In this document: in pieces, positions 6,887-11,550 of the stretch | Position numbering within the stretch: position 1 is the stretch's first letter | Layout of the letters: every line of letters starts with the position of its first letter | Assembly: GCA_937930465.1 (NCBI GenBank) | Contig: CALGKV010000019.1 | Location: forward strand, 1-11,550 | Direction: 5' to 3' | DNA: 11,550 bases | Source: Methanosuratincolales archaeon | Lineage (GTDB): Archaea > Thermoproteota > Methanomethylicia > Methanomethylicales > Methanomethylicaceae | Made by a program: the position numbers and the translations under genes | Notes under the pieces: model-generated | What the model saw: the letters and a program-made list of their open reading frames with translations, nothing else | The model's database searches: none | What the model was told of the DNA's origin: nothing

Positions 6887-8533
6887 TCAATGAAACATGG
6901 TAAGTCTGGTCTGGCTCTCTGGGGCCTTATGTGGGAGCTCCGACTCGCTGACGCGCTGGGTGAACCCGTAGGTCTTCTCTACCTTCCTCATCACCCCGAC
7001 CAGTTTATTCCTTTCATGCGTCCCAGGAGTCACGAGTGCAAAGATCTTCGCGACACTTTTACCATCCGCCCTTCTGAGAACCCTTCCAAATCTCTGTATC
7101 CACTTCTTCGGATTACTGGGCGGATCGACCCAGATCTCTATGTCGGCGCTTGGGATGTCGAGCCCCTCTTCCCCTATGCTGGTGCAGACAAGGATGCTCG
7201 CCCGCTCCCTGAATTGCATGAGCGCAGAAGCCTGCTCCTCCATCTTCATGTATCCCTTCCCTACTAGCACAGCAACGTCCTCGATCCCTCTCTCCCTCTG
7301 CAGAATCCCGCCAAGCTCTTTGGCACCCTCGACCGACTCCATGAACACTATGGCCTTTTTGAACTGCTCAGAATCCAGCAGCTGGAGGGCAGCCGATATT
7401 TTATGGTTTGGATGCAGTGCCAAGAGCTCACTATAAGCCTCAAGGACGCTCTTGAATCCGAGATCGCGTATGGGTCTTCGGAGCTCTCTCATCTTCCAGA
7501 TCCCATATCCAGATACGCTGCTAGCCCCGTCCTCGACCACCCTGACCCTCATTATTTTCAGCGCAATCAGGCAGACGCAGAGCCCGTGAGCCTTGCAGTA
7601 TCCCCTTGCATGCTGAGTGCCGTAAATGTTTGCTATCCTGTTTTGCAGCTCCTTGGAAATGTTGTATAGCTCCCTGTAAATTGCAATAAGCCTCGGATTC
7701 GCTGGAGTTCGCAATATCGAGATTTCCCTGCTAGGCATCTGCTGCTTTACCTCAGGATCCTCGATCGAGACCGACTCGATCGTTTCAAACACCTTCCTCA
7801 ATTCCCTGAGCCTCTTCGGGGAGTGAAGCTGGGGGGTCGCGCTCAAAGCTAGTATCTTCACCCCTGATGCCTTAGCTGAGACCAGAATTGCATAGCCGTC
7901 GGTATCACCTATGTAACCGTGGCACTCATCCGCTATCATTAGGTCGTAGGGGAAGCGGAAACCATCCGCCTCAAACACATCCCGGAGGTGTCCGACGGGA
8001 TCATCCTCTTCTTTTGCCCTCCTTATTTCATTCTCGTATCTAGAGAGGAAGTCATTGTAGAGTGTTTGTGGTGTTGTCACGACATAACCTGCGTTCCAGA
8101 CCATCAACTCCTTGCGTCTCTCAGGGGGCACGCTCCCTGAAATGAAATAGGCATTCTCCAAGTTTAGCTGCTTTCTGGCGAAGATCGTCTGCTGTATCCC
8201 TAATGGGACCGAAGGGGTAATAAAAGCCACCCTCGAGGGGCTTCTTGAGGTCATGCGGTGTATGTATGCGCCTGCCAAGTACGTCTTGCCTAAGCCGGTA
8301 GGGAGGCCGACGATGAGCGTCCCGCTGTTAATCTTTTCCAGAATTTTCTGCTGGAACGGATAGAGCTGATAATTCAAGGTCTGTACTGATATGCTCTCCT
8401 TTTTGGGTATTCTCTTAGACGGGAAAAGGGCGGAGCCAAGCACCTGCAGTGAATATCTGCTGGTATTGAGGAAACTGATGTACTTCTCCCATTCCCGAAT
8501 CCTCTGTCCGTCTGATTGAATCCCGGTAATCAT
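6887..8533 (-). CDS. Hef/FANCM-like SF2 helicase lacking a nuclease domain
   Basis: The 548-residue protein is a DNA helicase/translocase of the Hef-Mph1-FANCM group, which remodels stalled forks and branched DNA. RecA domain 1 has Walker A GLPTGLGKT (76-84), PSVPLGIQQ (motif Ia region), TTPQT (153-157), the motif II box DECH (202-205, where the group usually has DEAH) and motif III SATP (231-234). Residues about 280-375 are the helical insert typical of the group. RecA domain 2 has TSIGEEGLDIP (451-461) and motif VI QRFGRVLRR (480-488). An N-terminal extension of about 50 residues precedes the helicase core. Full euryarchaeal Hef carries a C-terminal XPF-type nuclease; here the chain ends about 60 residues after motif VI with QTRLTMFH, a PCNA-interaction-like ending. 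The insert has a compact C313-x2-H316-x2-C319-x-C321 cluster. The ATG at 8533 has only a G-rich, weak Shine-Dalgarno. Confidence 0.88.
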   Translation of the reverse strand: MITGIQSDGQRIREWEKYISFLNTSRYSLQVLGSALFPSKRIPKKESISVQTLNYQLYPFQQKILEKINSGTLIVGLPTGLGKTYLAGAYIHRMTSRSPSRVAFITPSVPLGIQQTIFARKQLNLENAYFISGSVPPERRKELMVWNAGYVVTTPQTLYNDFLSRYENEIRRAKEEDDPVGHLRDVFEADGFRFPYDLMIADECHGYIGDTDGYAILVSAKASGVKILALSATPQLHSPKRLRELRKVFETIESVSIEDPEVKQQMPSREISILRTPANPRLIAIYRELYNISKELQNRIANIYGTQHARGYCKAHGLCVCLIALKIMRVRVVEDGASSVSGYGIWKMRELRRPIRDLGFKSVLEAYSELLALHPNHKISAALQLLDSEQFKKAIVFMESVEGAKELGGILQRERGIEDVAVLVGKGYMKMEEQASALMQFRERASILVCTSIGEEGLDIPSADIEIWVDPPSNPKKWIQRFGRVLRRADGKSVAKIFALVTPGTHERNKLVGVMRKVEKTYGFTQRVSESELPHKAPESQTRLTMFH

Positions 8534-8655
8534 TTCCCGCCCCTTTCCGATTCAAACTTGTGTCTGGAGATCTGGTGAAATTATTTAGGCATTAATATAT
8601 TTAAACAATAAAAATCAAAACCATATCACTTGCTGTTTCAGTAGCGCTCAAAAGG
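8534..8655. promoter_or_regulatory. Divergent promoter region, helicase / MASE3 kinase pseudogene
   Basis: An A+T-rich core at 8591-8610 contains TATATTTAAA (8596-8605), which reads as a TATA-like box on both strands. Rightward it lies about 55 bases before the probable original kinase start. Leftward, a closer candidate for the helicase is TAAATAATTT (complement of 8579-8588), centred about 50 bases from its ATG. Promoter use is inferred. Confidence 0.45.
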
Positions 8656-10073
8656 ATGTGCCTTTCTTGGGAAACTTCCAAAGAGATATTTTATAGGTGT
8701 ACCATTACTGACCATTCTCGCTGCCACTGTGATCTACGGTTACCTTTTGTTCCATTCTCTCGTAGAGCTATTCTCTATAGTGATAGCGTTCTCTATCTTC
8801 GTCATTGCTTGGAACTAAAAAGAATCTATGGACAATGGCTTTATGTTATACATTGGCATAGTCTATTTTTTCCGTGGGAGCAATTGATCTGGTTCACACG
8901 CTTTCTTATAAGGGAATGGGGGCATTCCCGAACCTTGGCTCGAACTTGCCTACGCAGCTTTGGATCATAGCGCGATACCTCGAATCAACTGGTTTATTCG
9001 TTTCTACATTCTTTCCGATTTGCTACACCGAAGGCTCAGGGTTGACGGTTTTCAAAATAGCGAGCGAATATGCTATAGTCTCATTTTTGGCATTTTCCCT
9101 AGTCCGTATGTACCAAGAAAGATTCTTATTAGAAAGATACGTTTTCTTGCTAGTCTGCTTTGCGATCGTTCTGACTGCATCCTCTGAGCTATCCTTCACG
9201 CTTTACAATGATGTTTATGGCGCATTCAACATGCTGGGGCACCTGCTCAAGCTCATTTCTTTCTACCTGATTTACCTGTCCGTAGTGAGGACTGGAATCA
9301 CAGTGCCGCACGCTCTTCTATTTCGCGCTACCAAAGAGAGCGAGAATCGTTTAAGAAAGGCTGTCGAGGAAAAGAAGCACGAACTCTTGAGGTTGCAGGA
9401 GCGGGTCTTGGAAATCGAAAGGGGTGCCGCATTTGGAGAGGTGGCCGCCTCTGTGATCCACGACATTAAAACCCCCATGCAGGCGCTGCTCAATCTTGCC
9501 TTTATGCTCCGCGAATCTGATGCCGTCAAGAAAGATGAAAAATTGAAAGCTATTTTAGATAGGATTGAAAAGCAAATATCGTACCTGAAAATGGTAATCT
9601 TGGAACTGAACTCCTTTACCAAACCAATGAGTCCTTCTATCGCCCCGGTCGATCTCAATACTGTTTTGAGCGGAGCCATCACGTCGATAGAGATCCCGAG
9701 CAGCATAAAGACGGAAATAAAACTTCAAGGTGGATTACCAAAAATCTTGGTCGATCCCGTTTTCATGCAGCGCGTATTGATTAATCTTATAGTGAATGCT
9801 GTAGAAGCGATGCCTAACGGAGGGATCTTGAAGATTTCAGCCTACAAAGAAGGCAATAAGGTGTTGGTGAATGTTTCCGACACTGGGGTTGGGATTGACC
9901 CAGATGACCGGGAGAAAATTTTCCGTCCCATGTTTACCACGAAGAAAAGCGGGGCAGGTCTCGGCTTAGCCATAAGCAAGCGGCTTTTGGAATCAATAGG
10001 CGGTTCGATCGAGTTCACCAGCGAACCAGGAAAAGGAACCGTCTTCAGCCTAAGGCTTCCTACTTCGGAATAG
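8656..10073 (+). pseudogene. Membrane-bound MASE3 histidine kinase, N-terminal part disrupted
   Basis: Read through its lesions, this is a MASE3 membrane sensor joined to HisKA and HATPase domains. The first transmembrane part is in the frame of base 8750 (FHSLVELFSIVIAFSIFVIAW from 8750). It is broken in that frame by TAA at 8816-8818, exactly where the family has Ser after 'AWN'. It resumes as MDNGFMLYIGIVYF, then needs one T removed from the T6 run (8866-8871) to continue as SVGAIDLVHTLSYKGMG. The first frame also has no ATG, GTG or TTG; the ATG at 8656, after AAAGG, is one frame off. In addition about 25-40 residues usual between RYLES and the FP..Y.EG.GLT segment appear missing. From GTG 8874 the frame is open for 399 codons: H-box with H196 (IHDIKTPMQ), N-box N304/N308, G1 DTGVGI (336-341), G2 GAGLGL (360-365), all intact. 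A shortened protein from an internal start is possible. The kinase core is a paralogue of the intact kinase at 3178-5616. Confidence 0.85.
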
Positions 10074-10181
10074 GCTTCCTTATTTTGGCTATAGTGATCT
10101 GCTTCCCTTTGAATAGCGATATGGTATGCCCGCCACCAACCCAAAAAATTTAAAATACCCGCCTAGCATTCCATCAAGTAC
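10074..10181 (+). promoter_or_regulatory. tRNA-Glu upstream region with TATA-like box
   Basis: TTTAAAATA at 10149-10157 is centred about 29 bases before the tRNA 5' end, matching the spacing seen at tRNA-Ala. Nothing else recognisable lies in this gap, apart from a T-rich patch just after the kinase stop (10079-10086) that could end its transcript. Confidence 0.55.
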
Positions 10182-10275
<94 letters not shown>

Positions 10276-10438
10276 CCCTTCTAGGCACAAGACCTGCTTC
10301 TGCAATGCATTGCTCCTCACTTGGCATGCGCCTGAGCTGCATGATAAGGCTTATCCACCATTTGGGCTTTAATGTTAGTCGTGTGTTTAAGAAAATGCTT
10401 TTTATGGATGATTAGACAAGAATAATACGGTGTAATTC
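10276..10438 (+). promoter_or_regulatory. Upstream region of the cooS-like gene with two palindromes
   Basis: GCAATGCATTGC at 10302-10313 is a perfect 12-bp palindrome, and GATAAG-G-CTTATC at 10343-10355 is a 6-bp inverted repeat around one base. TATA-like candidates are GTTTAAGAAAA (10385-10395) and CTTTTTATGG (10399-10408). GGTGTAAT at 10429-10436 just before the TTG start could serve as ribosome-binding site. The palindromes lie upstream of the TATA candidates, where a regulator could bind. No operator family is recognised. Confidence 0.4.
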
Positions 10439-11550
10439 TTGCCGGAAATTAGCGCACACGAATCAGTAAGAGAAATGTATGAGAGGCTTAAGGCAGATGG
10501 GATGTCGAACGTCTGGGATCGCTGGCAGGCGCAGGAGCAGGTCCGTTGCAGATCCTTCTGCATGAAGGGTCTAAGCTGCCAGTTCTGCAGCAACGGTCCC
10601 TGCAGGATAATCCCAGGGAAGCTCGAGCGCGGGACCTGCGGTATTGATGCTGACGCAATGGCAATGCGCTACATGCTGCTCAGGAATGCAATGGGTCTAT
10701 CCACCTACACATACCATGCAAGGGAGGTAGCAAAGACGCTCATATCAACTGGGATGGGGAAGACCGCTTTTTCGATAAAAGACGCATCAAAACTGAGGAG
10801 ACTTGCCAAGATCTATGGGATAGACGAGACAAAGGGCGACTCGCAGCTTGCTGTCGATGTTGGGAATGCAATCCTTATGGAGATAAACGCCGATCCGTCA
10901 GAGAGGCTCAGCACACTCTCATTTGCCACAAGCGGGAGGATCGCGACCTGGAAGGGGCTTGGCATCCTCCCAGGAGGTCCAGCAAACGAGCAGATTGACG
11001 CCGTGTCGCACTGCCTTACGAATGTGGACGGAGACTATGTCTCACTAGCGAAGACTGCAATGCGCCTGGCGCTCTCATGCATCTACGGATCTCAGATACC
11101 GCTCGAGCTCGGTCAGGACGCCCTCTTCGGAACGCCAAGACCGCATGTGGTGTCATTTGACTTGGGCGTTGTTGATCCGGAATATGTGAACATCGTGGTG
11201 AACGGTCACGAGCCTTTCATTGGAATCGCACTGATCAACCGCTGCAGGGATCCGTCGGTCCAGGCAAAGGCACATGAAGCCGGCGCAAAGGGCATACGTG
11301 TAATTGGCTCGATCGAGACCGGTCAGGAGATTCTCCAGCGGATGCATACTGATGACGTTTATGTAGGGATGACTGGAAATTGGATCACAATTGAACCGCT
11401 TATAGCCACAAACGCGGTAGACTTGTTCGCTATGGACATGAACTGCTCTCCCCCGTCTTTAGAGCTCTATGCGAAGAGATATTTGACCACCTTTGTTTCG
11501 GTCTCGCCACTCGTGAACGTCCCTGGCATAACAAGGCATGTCGACTACCT
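10439..11550 (+). CDS. CooS-family (Ni-CO dehydrogenase-like) protein with altered active-site residues, 3'-truncated by the window edge
   Basis: The 370 visible residues match the N-terminal half of monofunctional anaerobic CO dehydrogenase (CooS, about 640 residues). The B-cluster [4Fe-4S] cysteines are present: C47-x2-C50-x4-C55 (CQFCSNGPCRI) and C67 (GTCG). The region NIVVNGHEP (251-259) keeps H257, the equivalent of C-cluster His261 of Carboxydothermus CODH-II, and C336 (MDMNCSPPS) matches Cys333. Other key positions differ. GICCTGNE of the family is GSIETGQE here, so the Cys295 ligand is replaced by E293. The AAHSDH segment is STYTYH, so the catalytic His93 position is Y90. The D-cluster Cys next to C47 is S46, while C37 and C41 are 10 and 6 residues before C47. 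The TTG at 10439 is chosen because a stop lies two codons upstream and GGTGTAAT precedes it; ATG 10475 is an alternative. The later ligands (Cys446, 476, 526, Lys563) lie beyond the window. Confidence 0.88.
   Translation, partial: MPEISAHESVREMYERLKADGMSNVWDRWQAQEQVRCRSFCMKGLSCQFCSNGPCRIIPGKLERGTCGIDADAMAMRYMLLRNAMGLSTYTYHAREVAKTLISTGMGKTAFSIKDASKLRRLAKIYGIDETKGDSQLAVDVGNAILMEINADPSERLSTLSFATSGRIATWKGLGILPGGPANEQIDAVSHCLTNVDGDYVSLAKTAMRLALSCIYGSQIPLELGQDALFGTPRPHVVSFDLGVVDPEYVNIVVNGHEPFIGIALINRCRDPSVQAKAHEAGAKGIRVIGSIETGQEILQRMHTDDVYVGMTGNWITIEPLIATNAVDLFAMDMNCSPPSLELYAKRYLTTFVSVSPLVNVPGITRHVDY

Noticed and set aside
6869..7669. Three plus-strand open frames within the helicase gene
   Set aside because: All are antisense to conserved helicase motifs V and VI or the insert, and have no domain signal.
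8816..8818. Stop-codon recoding or programmed frameshift as explanation of the kinase disruption
   Set aside because: The codon is TAA (not TAG for pyrrolysine or TGA for selenocysteine), no stimulatory structure is apparent, and several separate lesions are present.
8656..8970. 104-residue plus-strand open frame starting MCLSWETS
   Set aside because: The ATG may be the old kinase start, but the rest of this frame lacks hydrophobic MASE3 sequence, which is found in the neighbouring frame instead.

Overview
The window reads as a chromosomal segment of an anaerobic archaeon. The evidence is a KH/beta-CASP RNase of the aCPSF1 (FttA) type, an Sm-like protein gene coupled to eL37, an archaeal PUA-domain protein, two tRNA genes with bulge-helix-bulge (BHB) introns and encoded CCA ends, TATA-like boxes about 29 bases before the tRNA genes, and the start of a nickel CO dehydrogenase family gene (cooS-like). 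The lineage cannot be fixed from this sequence. Intron-containing tRNAs, histidine kinases and a CooS homologue together would suit uncultivated TACK-type or euryarchaeal anaerobes, and I leave it there.

Layout. Bases 1-2831 are information-processing genes: the 3' part of aCPSF1 (+), a convergent PUA/MCT-1-like gene (-), then, from a divergent promoter, lsm and the 47-residue eL37 gene (+), followed by a small basic, tryptophan-rich protein of unknown function (+). Bases 2878-2985 are tRNA-Ala(GGC) with a 31-nt intron.

Bases 3178-10073, between the two tRNA genes, look like an accessory block. It holds a soluble GAF-PAS-PAS-PAS histidine kinase with a G10 tract inside its ATPase domain (+), a thioredoxin-CcdA fusion (-), a Hef-like SF2 helicase without nuclease domain but with a PCNA-binding-like C-terminus (-), and a membrane (MASE3) histidine kinase gene whose N-terminal part is broken by several lesions (+, pseudogene). 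No response regulator is present. Bases 10182-10275 are tRNA-Glu(CTC) with a 16-nt intron. From 10439 to the window end is a CooS-family gene (+) that keeps the B-cluster cysteines but has lost several residues normally needed at the C- and D-clusters.

How they relate. The first block serves RNA 3'-end formation, RNA binding and translation. The kinases are orphan sensors of the same HisKA/HATPase subfamily. The Trx-CcdA protein moves reducing equivalents across the membrane. The altered CooS homologue at the right edge is the most unusual protein here: its visible half suggests something other than a standard CO-oxidising enzyme. There is no CRISPR array, transposase, integrase or rRNA. No stretch over 300 bases lacks a gene; the longer gaps are described as regulatory entries.
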